From Rhodocyclaceae bacterium (GTDB taxonomy: Bacteria > Pseudomonadota > Gammaproteobacteria > Burkholderiales > Rhodocyclaceae): a DNA stretch of 64,000 nt. Position numbers and translations under genes: made by a program. Where the stretch lies: NCBI GenBank assembly GCA_016704145.1, contig JADJAS010000007.1, positions 248,001 through 312,000 on the forward strand, given 5' to 3'. The notes beneath the pieces are model-generated. The model saw only the letters and a program-made list of their open reading frames with translations. It had not been told where the DNA came from and made no database searches. This document shows positions 33,882-42,899 of this stretch, piece by piece (position 1 is the first letter of the stretch; each line of letters starts with the position of its first letter).

Positions 33882-34510
33882 CCGGCCGGCACGATCAGCG
33901 CGCCGGCGCCCGTCGGCTCGCCTGCCAGAACCACCCGCCCCTGGTCGAGGCGCAAACGACCTTCGAGAAACCAGCGCACTGCGCGCGGGTAGATCATGTG
34001 TTCCCGCGCCAGCACCCGCGCCGCCAGCGTGCCGGCGTCGTCGCCCGGCAGCACCGGCACGGCGGCCTGGATGACGATCGGGCCGGAGTCCAGCGCCGGC
34101 GTGACGAAATGGACGGTGGCGCCATGAATGCGCACGCCGGCGGCGAGCGCCGCCGCATGGGTGTGCAGGCCGGGAAACGAGGGCAGCAGCGAGGGATGGA
34201 TGTTCATCAGGCGTCCCTCGTAGCGACGCACGAAGTCCTCGCCCAGCACGCGCATGAACCCGGCGAGCACCACCAGATCCGGCGCGTGCCGATCGATTTC
34301 GGCGGCCAGCGCGGCATCGAAGGCATCGCGGCTGGCGCTAGCCTTGTGATCGACCACAGCCGTCGCCACGCCGCGCGCCGCGGCCCAGGCGAGGCCGGCG
34401 GCATCGGGGCGGTTGCTGATGACGGCGGCGCACCGACCGGGTGGATCGGCTTCGATGATGGCCTCCATGTTGCTGCCACGACCGGAAATCAGGATGACGT
34501 AGTTTTTCAT
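33878..34510 (-). CDS. purN: Phosphoribosylglycinamide formyltransferase
   Basis: Third step of purine synthesis, using 10-formyl-THF. The 210-residue protein starts MKNYVILISGRGSN. It has the catalytic Asn-His-Asp set in NIHPSLLPSFPG, THAAAL, GATVHFV and DSGPII-type PALDSGPIV. The start overlaps the upstream lipoprotein stop by ATGA. The open frame continues far upstream, but the family start is clear. Confidence 0.96.
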   Translation of the reverse strand: MKNYVILISGRGSNMEAIIEADPPGRCAAVISNRPDAAGLAWAAARGVATAVVDHKASASRDAFDAALAAEIDRHAPDLVVLAGFMRVLGEDFVRRYEGRLMNIHPSLLPSFPGLHTHAAALAAGVRIHGATVHFVTPALDSGPIVIQAAVPVLPGDDAGTLAARVLAREHMIYPRAVRWFLEGRLRLDQGRVVLAGEPTGAGALIVPAG

Positions 34511-35190
34511 TTCAGACCGGGAACAGGAAGGAAAACGGCCGTGGCCATGCTCTGGATGACCTTGACGACGGTGCGATTGGCCTTGTCGGCGACCAGGCGC
34601 GATAACAGGTCGAGATTGCCGATCAGCTTGCCGAACTCGCGCTCGAAGCTCAGGTTGTTCTGCACCTGCATTTCGTTGGACAGCAGGAGCAGGTTGCCGG
34701 CGGCATCGCGGGCGTTGGTCAGTTTCCAGGCGGCGATTTCGAGATTGCGGGCGCTGTTGTGGAGGACTTGCGGGTCGAGATCGTCGAGCAGGAAGAATTC
34801 GGTCTTTTCGTTGAAGGCCGCGTGCAGCATGCCGCCCATGCCGCCGACCAACGCCATCACGCGGTCGCCCCGGTAATCGGGATGCAGCGCCGCCAGAATG
34901 GCGTCGACGCCGCGCTTGCCGGCCAACGGCGGCAGCCGCCAGGCCTGCTGCGGATCGAACAGTTGCGCCATCGCCGCCTCCATGCTCGGCTGGCCGCCAC
35001 GGCGCCACTCGGCGGGATTGCGCCGATAAAGCTTTTCCGCCAGCAGCCTGAGGCTGGCGAACGCCTCGCGCCGGTGCGCCTCGGCCACGCGGTCGATGTC
35101 GGTCTTGACCAGTTGGCTGGGCGCCAGTCGACCGTCGTGGGCACAGCCACCCAACAGCAGCAGGATCAAGCCCAGCAGCAGCACACGCAC
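34507..35190 (-). CDS. Predicted lipoprotein, unknown function
   Basis: A 227-residue protein with a lipoprotein signal peptide (lipobox LLGGC, Cys at residue 16). The rest is helical, with a short hydrophobic stretch (VMALVGGMGGMLHAAF). It resembles conserved betaproteobacterial lipoproteins of unknown role; I cannot name a family. It is two bases downstream of dedA and overlaps purN. Confidence 0.8.
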   Translation of the reverse strand: MRVLLLGLILLLLGGCAHDGRLAPSQLVKTDIDRVAEAHRREAFASLRLLAEKLYRRNPAEWRRGGQPSMEAAMAQLFDPQQAWRLPPLAGKRGVDAILAALHPDYRGDRVMALVGGMGGMLHAAFNEKTEFFLLDDLDPQVLHNSARNLEIAAWKLTNARDAAGNLLLLSNEMQVQNNLSFEREFGKLIGNLDLLSRLVADKANRTVVKVIQSMATAVFLPVPGLK

Positions 35191-35192
35191 GG

Positions 35193-35843
35193 TCAGCTCC
35201 GGCGCGCCAGGCGCTGCCGTAGCCCGCCGACGACGATGGGCAGCACCGAGATGGCGATGATGGCCAGGATCACCAGGATCAGGTTGTTCTTCACCACCGG
35301 CAGGTTGCCGAACCAGTAACCGGCCAAGGTCAGCGAGACCACCCAGATGACACCGCCGAGCAGATCGAAAACGAAGTAACGCGGATAGGTCATGCGCGCC
35401 ACGCCGGCGACGAAGGGCGCGAAAGTGCGCACCAGCGGGATGAAGCGGGCGATGGTCATGGTCGCCGGACCGAACTTCTCGTAGAAGCCGTGCGCCCTGT
35501 CGTAAGCGTCACGGTTGAAGAAACGCGGCGCGCCCTCGCCCCAGTGCAGCACCTTCCGGCCGAACCAGCGGCCGATCCAGTAGTTGGTGTTATCGCCGAT
35601 CACCGCCGCCGAGAGCAGCACGGCGATCAGCACGCCAATCTCCATGCCTCCCGTCGCGGCCAGCGCGCCGGCCACGAACAGCAGCGAATCGCCGGGCAGG
35701 AAGGGCGTCACCACCAGGCCGGTTTCGCAGAAGATGATGGCGAATAGGATGGCGTAGATCCAGACGCCATGCTGGGCCACCAGCGCCGCCAGGTGCTTGT
35801 CCAGATGCAGGACGATGTCGACGAGTTGGCCGAGGATTTCCAT
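35193..35843 (-). CDS. DedA-family membrane protein
   Basis: A 216-residue inner-membrane protein of the DedA/SNARE-associated family, which acts in lipid-carrier recycling and membrane homeostasis. It shows FCETGLVVTPFLPGDSLLF, GDNTNYWIGR and the conserved FIPLVRTFAPFVAG, and has four to five hydrophobic segments. It is divergent from mutL, with 39 bases between starts. Confidence 0.94.
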   Translation of the reverse strand: MEILGQLVDIVLHLDKHLAALVAQHGVWIYAILFAIIFCETGLVVTPFLPGDSLLFVAGALAATGGMEIGVLIAVLLSAAVIGDNTNYWIGRWFGRKVLHWGEGAPRFFNRDAYDRAHGFYEKFGPATMTIARFIPLVRTFAPFVAGVARMTYPRYFVFDLLGGVIWVVSLTLAGYWFGNLPVVKNNLILVILAIIAISVLPIVVGGLRQRLARRS

Positions 35844-35882
35844 GAGCGGCGTAGTGTACCCGACGCCTCCTATAATCCCCGC

Positions 35883-37595
35883 ATGAGGATTCGACCGCTA
35901 CCCGACTTGCTCGTCAGCCAGATTGCCGCCGGCGAAGTCGTGGAGCGGCCCGCTTCGGTGCTCAAGGAATTGCTCGAGAACAGCCTCGACGCCGGCGCGA
36001 CGAAAATCGACGTGCAACTGGAGGAAGGCGGCGTCAGGCTGATCCGCGTCGCCGACGACGGCGCCGGCATCGAACCCGACGACCTGCCGCTGGCGCTCGC
36101 CCGCCATGCCACCAGCAAGATCGCCACGCTCGACGATCTGGAGCGCGTCGCCAGCTACGGCTTCCGCGGCGAAGCGCTGGCCTCGGTCGCCTCGGTCGCG
36201 CGCGTGACGCTGACCAGCCGTACCGCCCTGCATCCTCACGCCTGGAAAGTCAGTCATGGCGCCACGCCGCTTTCGCCCCTTTCACCACGGGAGCCGGCGG
36301 CGCTCGAACACGGCACCGTGGTCGAAGTCGCCGACCTCTACTTCAACACGCCGGCGCGGCGCAAGTTCCTCAAATCCGAGCAAACCGAATACGCACATTG
36401 CGACGAAGTGCTGCGGCGCATGGCGCTGGCGCGCCCCGATGTTGCCTTCAGCCTCGTGCACAATCGCGCCACCAAGCGGCGTCTGGCCGCCACTGACTTT
36501 GCGCGGCGGGTCGGCGACCTGCTCGGCGACGACTTCCCCGGGCACGCGCGTAACGTCGACGTACAAGCAGGTCCGCTCCATCTCATGGGTCTCGCCGCCC
36601 TCCCCGCCTACTCCAGGGCCTCGCGTGACGAGCAGTATTTCTACGTCAACGGCCGCTTCGTCCGCGACAAGCTGCTCGCCCACGCCTCGCGCGAAGCCTA
36701 CGCCGACGTCCTGCACGGCGCGCGGCATCCGGCCTACGTGCTGTTCCTGATGCTCGACCCCGCCGCCGTCGACGTTAACGTGCATCCGGCCAAGACCGAG
36801 GTGCGTTTCCGCGATTCGCGCGGTGTGCATCAGTTCGTCTTCCACGCGCTGACGCGCGCGCTCGCGCACCCGGTGGCGCAGGCGGCAGCGCCCGCGGCCG
36901 CGCCATCGTTGATTCCGCCGCGTCAGCAGTCTTTTTCGGTCGAGGAGTCGCGCACCGCCACCGACGCCTACCTCGACTTCGCCAAACAGGCCTACGCCGA
37001 ACCGGCTGCTCCACAGCCGCTCGGCTACGCCATCGCGCAGTTGCACGGCCTCTACGTGCTGGCGCAGAACGAAGCCGGCCTGATCCTGATCGATCAGCAC
37101 GCCGCTCACGAACGCATCCTCTACGAACGCCTCAAGAACCAGATCGAAGCCGGTCCGCCGCCGACCCAGGCGCTGCTGGTGCCGGCCGTAATCGAGGTGA
37201 ACGAGAAGGACGTCGCCACCGCCGAAGAACAGGCCGAGGCGCTCGCCGCACTCGGCTTCGAAGTCTCGGTCGGCGGGCCGCGACAACTGACTTTGCGCGC
37301 CGTGCCGGCGCTGCTCGCCGGCGGCGACGTCGGAACGCTGCTGCGCGCCCTGCTCGCCGAACTCGCCGAGCATCCTGCCAGTCGCGTGGTCGAGGCCCGG
37401 CGCAACGAACTGCTGGCCACCATGGCCTGCCACGGCGCGGTGCGTGGCAGACGAACTCTCACGCTGCCCGAGATGAACGCGCTGCTGCGAGAAATGGAAG
37501 CCACCGACCGCGCCGACCAGTGCAACCACGGCCGGCCGACCTGGCGTCAGGTCAGCCTCGCCGAAATCGACGCGCTATTCATGCGCGGAAGATGA
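35883..37595 (+). CDS. mutL: DNA mismatch repair protein MutL
   Basis: Mismatch-repair ATPase of 570 residues. The GHKL motifs are ENSLDAGAT, DDGAGIE and YGFRGEALASV. The C-terminal endonuclease metal motif DQHAAHERILYE and the late motif CNHGRPTW are present, so this is the nicking MutL type that works without MutH. A copy of the 25-base repeat (36245-36269) encodes KVSHGATP in a loop of the N-terminal domain. The ATG at 35883 begins MRIRPLPDLLVSQIAAGEV, the family's normal start. Confidence 0.97.
   Translation: MRIRPLPDLLVSQIAAGEVVERPASVLKELLENSLDAGATKIDVQLEEGGVRLIRVADDGAGIEPDDLPLALARHATSKIATLDDLERVASYGFRGEALASVASVARVTLTSRTALHPHAWKVSHGATPLSPLSPREPAALEHGTVVEVADLYFNTPARRKFLKSEQTEYAHCDEVLRRMALARPDVAFSLVHNRATKRRLAATDFARRVGDLLGDDFPGHARNVDVQAGPLHLMGLAALPAYSRASRDEQYFYVNGRFVRDKLLAHASREAYADVLHGARHPAYVLFLMLDPAAVDVNVHPAKTEVRFRDSRGVHQFVFHALTRALAHPVAQAAAPAAAPSLIPPRQQSFSVEESRTATDAYLDFAKQAYAEPAAPQPLGYAIAQLHGLYVLAQNEAGLILIDQHAAHERILYERLKNQIEAGPPPTQALLVPAVIEVNEKDVATAEEQAEALAALGFEVSVGGPRQLTLRAVPALLAGGDVGTLLRALLAELAEHPASRVVEARRNELLATMACHGAVRGRRTLTLPEMNALLREMEATDRADQCNHGRPTWRQVSLAEIDALFMRGR
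36245..36269 (+). repeat. Dispersed 25-base repeat, copy in mutL
   Basis: Begins GAAAGTCAGTCATGGCG and ends CACGCCG, in coding orientation and in the K-V-S-H-G-A-T-P frame. Confidence 0.8.
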
Positions 37596-38533
37596 AGCCG
37601 CTGCCGCCGGCCATCCTGCTGATGGGGCCGACTGCCAGCGGCAAGACCGCGCTGGCCTTCGAGATCGCCGACCGCTTCCCGGTCGAGATCATCAGCGTCG
37701 ATTCGGCGCAGGTGTTCCGCGACATGGCCATCGGCACGGCCAAGCCCGATGCCGCCACGCTCGCCCGCTATCCGCACCGGCTCATCGACCTCATCTCGCC
37801 CGAGCAGAGCTACTCCGCCGCCCGTTTCCGCGCCGACGCGCTAGCGGCGATGGCCGAGATCACCGCCGCCGGCCGCGTGCCGCTGCTGGTCGGCGGCACC
37901 ATGCTTTATTTCAAGGCCCTGCGCGAAGGATTGGCCGACCTGCCCGACGCCGATCCGGCAATGCGCGCGCGCATCGACGCCAAAGCCGCCGAGCGCGGCT
38001 GGCCCGCCCTGCATGCCGAGCTTGCGCAACTCGACGCCGAGACCGCCGCCCGCCTCGCGCCCAACGACGCGCAGCGCATCCAGCGCGCGCTCGAAATCGT
38101 CCGCGCCACCGGCAGGCCCCTCGGCGAACATTTTGCCGCGCAGCGTGCCGAGCCGCTGCCCTACCGGCAGCTGTCGCTGGCCTTGCTGCCCTCCGACCGC
38201 GCGGTCTTGCACGAACGCATCGCACAACGCTTCGACGACATGCTGCGCGACGGGCTGGTCGCGGAAGTGGCAATGCTTCGCGCCAAATACAAGCTGAATG
38301 CCGGCCTGCCTTCGATGCGCTGCGTCGGTTACCGACAGGTATGGGATATGCTCGAAGGCATGCTGCCCCCCAACGAATTGCGCGACCGCGGCATCTTCGC
38401 CACCCGCCAGTTCGCCAAGCGCCAGATCACCTGGCTGCGCGCCATGATGGACCTCGTCACGCTCGACCCGCTAGATTCCTCGGCGACCGAGCAAGCGCTA
38501 AAGCGAGTCGCGGAATTCCTGACTGCCGCTTGA
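37592..38533 (+). CDS. miaA: tRNA dimethylallyltransferase
   Basis: Adds the isopentenyl group to A37 of tRNAs reading UNN codons. The 313-residue protein has the P-loop GPTASGKTAL, VDSAQVFRDM, QSYSAARF and VGGTMLYFKAL. The start overlaps the mutL stop by ATGA, as in the usual mutL-miaA pairing. A repeat copy follows three bases after the stop-codon region. Confidence 0.97.
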   Translation: MKPLPPAILLMGPTASGKTALAFEIADRFPVEIISVDSAQVFRDMAIGTAKPDAATLARYPHRLIDLISPEQSYSAARFRADALAAMAEITAAGRVPLLVGGTMLYFKALREGLADLPDADPAMRARIDAKAAERGWPALHAELAQLDAETAARLAPNDAQRIQRALEIVRATGRPLGEHFAAQRAEPLPYRQLSLALLPSDRAVLHERIAQRFDDMLRDGLVAEVAMLRAKYKLNAGLPSMRCVGYRQVWDMLEGMLPPNELRDRGIFATRQFAKRQITWLRAMMDLVTLDPLDSSATEQALKRVAEFLTAA

Positions 38534-38534
38534 G

Positions 38535-38597
38535 AGGCGTACCACCACGGCTGACTTTCTTCTCCCGCCCCGATGGATTGTATCGACACGTAGATAC
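38535..38597 (-). repeat. Extended repeat element with orphan operator, downstream of miaA
   Basis: The 25-base core (38535-38559) continues into a longer element. About 85 percent of its 62 bases match 52969-53030 upstream of vapB, by hand alignment. It ends in the imperfect palindrome GTATCGACACGTAGATAC (38580-38597). Confidence 0.7.
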
Positions 38598-38610
38598 ATT
38601 GGCGACGAGA

Positions 38611-39003
38611 TCAGAGAGCGACCGAGTTTGCATAGACCTCGCGGCCATAGCCGGGCCCGTACAGTTGCACGGCCACCGCGACGATCTTGCCTATCGCCTG
38701 CGTGACTTCGTTGCCGATTTCCTTCGCACCCGGCCATTTGAACGCGCAGTCCGCGTACAGGGGTGGATCCAGAAGAAATTCGATACGCAGGAACGGCATC
38801 TCGCCCTCCATGGGCAGGATCACCAGGTTCGGGTGGGCAAACGCGGAATCCGAGTCAGGGCGGTGGCGATGGAGGGTGAATGAGAGATGCACGGCAATGT
38901 AGGGACGTCGGTCGAACATGGTGGTCTGCTCCGGCCCGTACAGATGAGCCAGCGCGCTGCCCCCGCAATTTCCGAACTTCACTTCGATCATTTTGATGTT
39001 CAT
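38611..39003 (-). CDS. Hypothetical protein, 130 residues
   Basis: I do not recognise this protein. The ATG at 39003 is preceded by GGGAG at good spacing. The product (MNIKMIEVKFGNCGGSALAH...) is soluble, with no signal or membrane segment, and begins with a beta-strand-like pattern. It contains HLSFTLHRHRPD and a Cys-poor C-terminal half (KIVAVAVQLYGPGYG). It lies between miaA and pta, on the pta strand but 108 bases downstream of it, and next to the repeat element at 38535. It may be accessory DNA brought in with that element. Confidence 0.6.
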   Translation of the reverse strand: MNIKMIEVKFGNCGGSALAHLYGPEQTTMFDRRPYIAVHLSFTLHRHRPDSDSAFAHPNLVILPMEGEMPFLRIEFLLDPPLYADCAFKWPGAKEIGNEVTQAIGKIVAVAVQLYGPGYGREVYANSVAL

Positions 39004-39111
39004 GAAATCACTCCCATGATTGATCGCTGCGTACGACGATTGCCGGGCCGGTTGGGGCGAGCAGCATTGGCGGCATGAATCCGGGGCCGGACTCATGCCG
39101 GCGTGGGGAAC

Positions 39112-40047
39112 CTAGTCGGCGATGTTGTTTCGCTCCATGGCGTTCGCCTGGATGATCGCCAGTGCGCAAGAGGCGATCCGGGCCTTGGGCGAGTCGGCGC
39201 GGCTGGTGACCACGATGGGCACCTTGGTGCCGAGAACGATGCCGGCGCATTCAGCCTTGGCGACATAGACCATCTGCTTGTACAGCATGTTGCCGGCTTC
39301 CAGGTTGGGCATGATCAGGATGTCGGGCCGTTCCGCGTGGGGCCAATTGATGCCCTTGATGCGGGCGGCCTCGATCGAGATGGCGATGTCGTAGCCGAGC
39401 GGCCCGTCGACGACCGCGCCGGTGATCTGGCCGCGTTCGGCCATCTTGCACAAGGCGGCCGCGTCGATCGTCCCCGGAATCGCAGGATTGATCATCTCGA
39501 CGGCGGACAGAATCGCGACATAGGGGCGTTCGATGTTCAATGCATGAGCCACATCGACGGCGCTTTGCACGATGTCGCGCTTTTCGATCAAGCCTGGATT
39601 GATGTTGATGACGCAGTCCGCCATCAGCAACAGGCGCGGCTGCTCAGGCAAGTCGAACACGAAGACGTGACTCATGCGCCGCGCGGTGCGCAAACCGCCC
39701 TCCTTGCTGACCACGGTGCCGAGCAACTCGTCGGTGTGCAGACTGCCCTTCATGATGACATTGGCGCTGCCCTCGCGGCACAGCTCCGCCGACTTCTGGG
39801 CGGCGGCGATGGGATCGTCGCCGGTTTCGACGAACTCGACGCCCTTCAGGTCGATATTGTCTTTGCCGGCGATCGCCTCGATCCGCTTGCGCGGCCCGAT
39901 CATGATGGCCTGGATCAGCCCCATCGTTTGTGCCGTGACCGCCGCCTCGATCGAGGTCGCGCTACAGGGATGGCAGACGGCGACGCGCGGCGACGGCAGG
40001 GCCAGCGCGTCGGTGATGATCCTGTCGAGATGCGGATGATTGCTCAT
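39112..40047 (-). CDS. pta: Phosphate acetyltransferase (sulfonate-pathway type)
   Basis: Converts acetyl phosphate from Xsc to acetyl-CoA. The 311-residue protein is the single-domain PTA/PTB type: SANVIMKGSLHTDELLG, RRMSHVFVFD, DCVININPG and AGIVLGTKVPIVVTSRAD. Short Pta enzymes of this kind often sit beside xsc. It is 54 bases downstream of xsc on the same strand and probably in its transcript. It could be phosphate butyryltransferase-like in isolation; the neighbour decides the call. Confidence 0.9.
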   Translation of the reverse strand: MSNHPHLDRIITDALALPSPRVAVCHPCSATSIEAAVTAQTMGLIQAIMIGPRKRIEAIAGKDNIDLKGVEFVETGDDPIAAAQKSAELCREGSANVIMKGSLHTDELLGTVVSKEGGLRTARRMSHVFVFDLPEQPRLLLMADCVININPGLIEKRDIVQSAVDVAHALNIERPYVAILSAVEMINPAIPGTIDAAALCKMAERGQITGAVVDGPLGYDIAISIEAARIKGINWPHAERPDILIMPNLEAGNMLYKQMVYVAKAECAGIVLGTKVPIVVTSRADSPKARIASCALAIIQANAMERNNIAD

Positions 40048-40101
40048 TGTTAGCCTCGCGAAGTGGCGTGGTCGGGCGAGATCAAGATGCGCCAGCAGGG
40101 A

Positions 40102-41913
40102 TCAGACGTAGTCCTTGTACTTTTCCAGGTAGCGGACCGGCTTCGACAGCGCATCGCGGCGGAACGGGTCGCCGAGTTCGCGGGTACACATGATCTCGAT
40201 GATGCAGGTCTTGCCCTGGTTCATCTGCATGTCGATCGCCTTCTTCAACGCCGGGCCGACGTCCTCCAGCTTGTCGACGACGATGCCCTCGGCGCCCATC
40301 GCCCTCGCGATCGCCGCGAAGCTTTGGTTGTCGAGCTCGCCGGCGACGAAGCGGCGGTTGTAGAAGTCAACCTGGTTCTTCTTTTCGGCGCCCCACTGGC
40401 GGTTGTGGAACACGACCGCAGTGACCGGGATATCGTGGCGTACGCAGGTCATCGTTTCCATCAGGCTCATGCCCCAGGCGCCGTCACCGGCGTAGGAGAT
40501 AGCTGGCCGGTGCGGCGCCGCGACCTTGGCGCCGATGATGGTCGGGAAGGCGTAGCCACAGTTGCCGAAGCTCATCGCCGCGAAGAAGCTGCGCGGCTTC
40601 TCGAAGCGCAGGTAGCTATTGGCGACCGAGTTGATATTGCCGATGTCAGTGGAGACCATCACGTCGGCCGGCATCGCCTTCTCGAGCTCGCGCAGCACTT
40701 GGCGCGGGTGCAGGTACGCGCCGCCGGAAAACGGTTTCTCCTTCGCGTTCTCCTCGATCATGTCGAGGCTGAACGGGTCGCGCTCGTGCGTCCACTCGTT
40801 CAACTCCTTCTCCCACGCCGCCTTCTCGCCGGCGATACGCGCGGCGCGCTCTGCCTTGGTGGCGTCGCAGGCGAGAGTGCGGCCGGCTAGGCGCTGGGTC
40901 AGCGCGACGGCGGCGGCCTTGGCGTCGCCGCAGATGCCGACCGAAATCTTCTTCACCAGGCCGAGCATCTTGTTGTCGGCGTCGATCTGGATGATCTTGG
41001 CCTGCTTCGGCCAGTAGTCCATGCCATGCTGCGGCAGCGTGCCGAACGGGCCGAGGCGCGAGCCGAGCGCGACGACGACGTCGGCCTGCGCGATCAGCTT
41101 CATCGCCGCCTTCGAGCCCTGGTAGCCAAGTGGGCCGCACCACAGCGGGTGGCTGGCCGGGAAGGAATCGTTGTGCAGGTAGCTGTTGACCACCGGCGCG
41201 CCGAGGCGCTCGGCCAGCGCCTTGCACTCCTCAATCGCGTCGGCCATGACAACGCCGCCGCCGGAGATGATGACCGGGAACTTGGCCGTCACGAGCAACT
41301 CGGCCGCCTCGTTCAGGCTGTGCTCGCCGCCGGCACCGCGCTCGAGACGCTGCGGCTTCGGGATCTCGCAGGTGATGTCACCGTAGAAGTAGTCGCGCGG
41401 AATGTTGAGCTGGGTCGGGCCCATCTCGCTCAGTGCGCGATCGAAGCAGCGGCCGGTGTACTCGGCCATGCGCGCGGGGTGCGTCACGTGGCCCTGGTAC
41501 TTGGTGAACTCCTGGAACATCGGCAGCTGGTTGGCTTCCTGGAAGCCGCCGAGGCCCATGCTCATGGTGCCGGTCTCCGGTGTGACGATGACGACCGGCG
41601 AGTGTGCCCAGAAAGCGGCACCGATCGCGGTGACGCAGTTGCTGATGCCGGGGCCATTCTGGCCGATAACGACGCCGTGGCGGCCCGAGACGCGCGAATA
41701 GCCATCGGCCATGTGGCCCGCGCCCTGCTCGTGAACGACCGGGATCAGCCGGATGCCGGCCGGGGTGAAGATGTCCATGGCATCCATGAAGGCGGAGCCC
41801 ATGATGCCGAACATGTCGGTGACGCCGTTGGCGACCATGGTCTCGACGAAGGCCTCGGAAGGCGTCATGCGGGTCGGGCCTTCCGGCACCGTGCGAGTAT
41901 CGGATTTGCTCAT
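40102..41913 (-). CDS. xsc: Sulfoacetaldehyde acetyltransferase
   Basis: Thiamine-diphosphate enzyme that cleaves sulfoacetaldehyde with phosphate to acetyl phosphate and sulfite. It has 603 residues, the normal length. The catalytic Glu lies in VVHEQGAGHMADGYSR. Typical Xsc segments include GQNGPGISNCVTAIGAAFW, GGFQEANQLPMFQEFTKYQ and NIPRDYFYG. The ThDP motif begins at GDGAWGMSL and ends in HNRQWG 25 residues later. Acetolactate synthase and oxalyl-CoA decarboxylase are the nearest other families, but they lack these segments and the pta neighbour. Confidence 0.93.
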   Translation of the reverse strand: MSKSDTRTVPEGPTRMTPSEAFVETMVANGVTDMFGIMGSAFMDAMDIFTPAGIRLIPVVHEQGAGHMADGYSRVSGRHGVVIGQNGPGISNCVTAIGAAFWAHSPVVIVTPETGTMSMGLGGFQEANQLPMFQEFTKYQGHVTHPARMAEYTGRCFDRALSEMGPTQLNIPRDYFYGDITCEIPKPQRLERGAGGEHSLNEAAELLVTAKFPVIISGGGVVMADAIEECKALAERLGAPVVNSYLHNDSFPASHPLWCGPLGYQGSKAAMKLIAQADVVVALGSRLGPFGTLPQHGMDYWPKQAKIIQIDADNKMLGLVKKISVGICGDAKAAAVALTQRLAGRTLACDATKAERAARIAGEKAAWEKELNEWTHERDPFSLDMIEENAKEKPFSGGAYLHPRQVLRELEKAMPADVMVSTDIGNINSVANSYLRFEKPRSFFAAMSFGNCGYAFPTIIGAKVAAPHRPAISYAGDGAWGMSLMETMTCVRHDIPVTAVVFHNRQWGAEKKNQVDFYNRRFVAGELDNQSFAAIARAMGAEGIVVDKLEDVGPALKKAIDMQMNQGKTCIIEIMCTRELGDPFRRDALSKPVRYLEKYKDYV

Positions 41914-41985
41914 CTCTGGGTCTCCTCTCAGGAAGTAATTGTGTAAATTCGATATGAAAGGTTCCGGAAAACGAAACCATGCACC

Positions 41986-42014
41986 AATTTATCGGCCGCG
42001 ATCAAGCAAGTCAA
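41986..42014 (-). promoter_or_regulatory. Candidate xsc-pta promoter
   Basis: On the minus strand: TTGACT (42014-42009), 17-base spacer, TAAATT (41991-41986), about 70 bases before the xsc ATG, which has AGAGGAGA as its ribosome site. Confidence 0.5.
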
Positions 42015-42021
42015 GATATAT

Positions 42022-42039
42022 TTTGTTTTCCAAAACAAA
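42022..42039. promoter_or_regulatory. Palindromic operator candidate between xsc and iclR
   Basis: TTTGTTTTCCAAAACAAA, perfect 8-base arms around CC. It is placed just upstream of the xsc -35 box and next to the -35 box of the divergent iclR gene. This position fits an IclR-type regulator controlling both transcripts. Confidence 0.6.
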
Positions 42040-42068
42040 TTGTCTCGTAATTCAAAATTGCCTATGAT
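42040..42068 (+). promoter_or_regulatory. Candidate iclR-cobS-cobT promoter
   Basis: TTGTCT (42040-42045), 17-base spacer, TATGAT (42063-42068). The predicted transcript start would fall only a few bases before the ATG at 42078, so the message may be almost leaderless. Confidence 0.45.
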
Positions 42069-42077
42069 GTACCGACT

Positions 42078-42899
42078 ATGAAACCGACCCGAATGCCGCT
42101 CCCGGACCTTGCCCGCATCGACGGCGATACACCCAACCTGCGCCTGTTCGCCCTGCTCGAAGTCATCGCCGGCAAGGATCTCTTCTTCACCCTGCAAGGC
42201 CTGGTGGAGGAAACCGGACTGCCCAAGCCCACCCTGCACCGCATGCTGCAACAGCTGGAAAGCGCCGGCATGCTGCAGCGGGAGGCCGACGGCCGCCACT
42301 ACAGCACCGGCCTGCGCCTGCGCCGGCTGGCCGAGGACCTGCTGCTCAATAACACGGTGCATGGCGCCCGCCACGCGGTGCTGCGCCAGCTGGTCGAGGA
42401 GGTCGGCGAGAGCTGCAACCTGACCGCCCTCTCCGGCAGCGAGGTGCTCTATCTCGACCGCGTCGAAACGCCGGCGCCGCTGCGCTTCTACCTGCATCCC
42501 GGCTCGCGCGTGCCGGCCCACTGCTCGGCCAGCGGTAAGCTGTTCCTGGCGCAGATGACGCCGGCACAGCGCCAGCGCCTGCTGGAGCACGTGCCGCTGG
42601 ACCGCTACACGGACCGCACGATCACCAGCCTGGCCCCGCTCGAAGGTGAGATCGAGAGCGTGCGCGCCGAGGGTTACGCGATGGACAACGAGGAGTTTCT
42701 GCCGGGGCTGTTCTGCCTCGCCGTGCTGGTGCCGGCGCCCGCCGGCCGCCGCTCGAACACCGGCATCGCCATCCAGGCGCCGGCGCTGCGCCTGTCGCGC
42801 GACAAGGTGCCGCTGCTGCTGCCCGCACTACGCCGCGCCGCCGATGCCATCGCCGCCATCGACACCGGCGCCATGCCAGCGGCAAGGAACTCCGCATGA
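42078..42899 (+). CDS. IclR-family transcriptional regulator (divergent from xsc)
   Basis: A 273-residue regulator with an N-terminal winged helix (FTLQGLVEETGLPKPTLHRMLQQLESAGML) and a C-terminal effector domain (NLTALSGSEVLYLDRVET, HCSASGKLFLAQM). Divergence from xsc-pta and the palindrome between them make it the probable local regulator; the effector may be sulfoacetaldehyde or a related intermediate. No Shine-Dalgarno site is seen. Its stop overlaps the cobS start by ATGA, an odd coupling of a regulator to a chelatase gene. Confidence 0.92.
   Translation: MKPTRMPLPDLARIDGDTPNLRLFALLEVIAGKDLFFTLQGLVEETGLPKPTLHRMLQQLESAGMLQREADGRHYSTGLRLRRLAEDLLLNNTVHGARHAVLRQLVEEVGESCNLTALSGSEVLYLDRVETPAPLRFYLHPGSRVPAHCSASGKLFLAQMTPAQRQRLLEHVPLDRYTDRTITSLAPLEGEIESVRAEGYAMDNEEFLPGLFCLAVLVPAPAGRRSNTGIAIQAPALRLSRDKVPLLLPALRRAADAIAAIDTGAMPAARNSA

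Noticed and set aside
33878..35008. Long N-terminal extension of the purN frame
   Set aside because: The extension is out-of-frame sequence of the upstream lipoprotein gene; the family start MKNYVILISGRGSN at 34510 overlaps its stop by ATGA.
39003..39111. Hairpin downstream of pta (GCCGG / CCGGC) as terminator
   Set aside because: Only a 5-base stem, with no T-tract.
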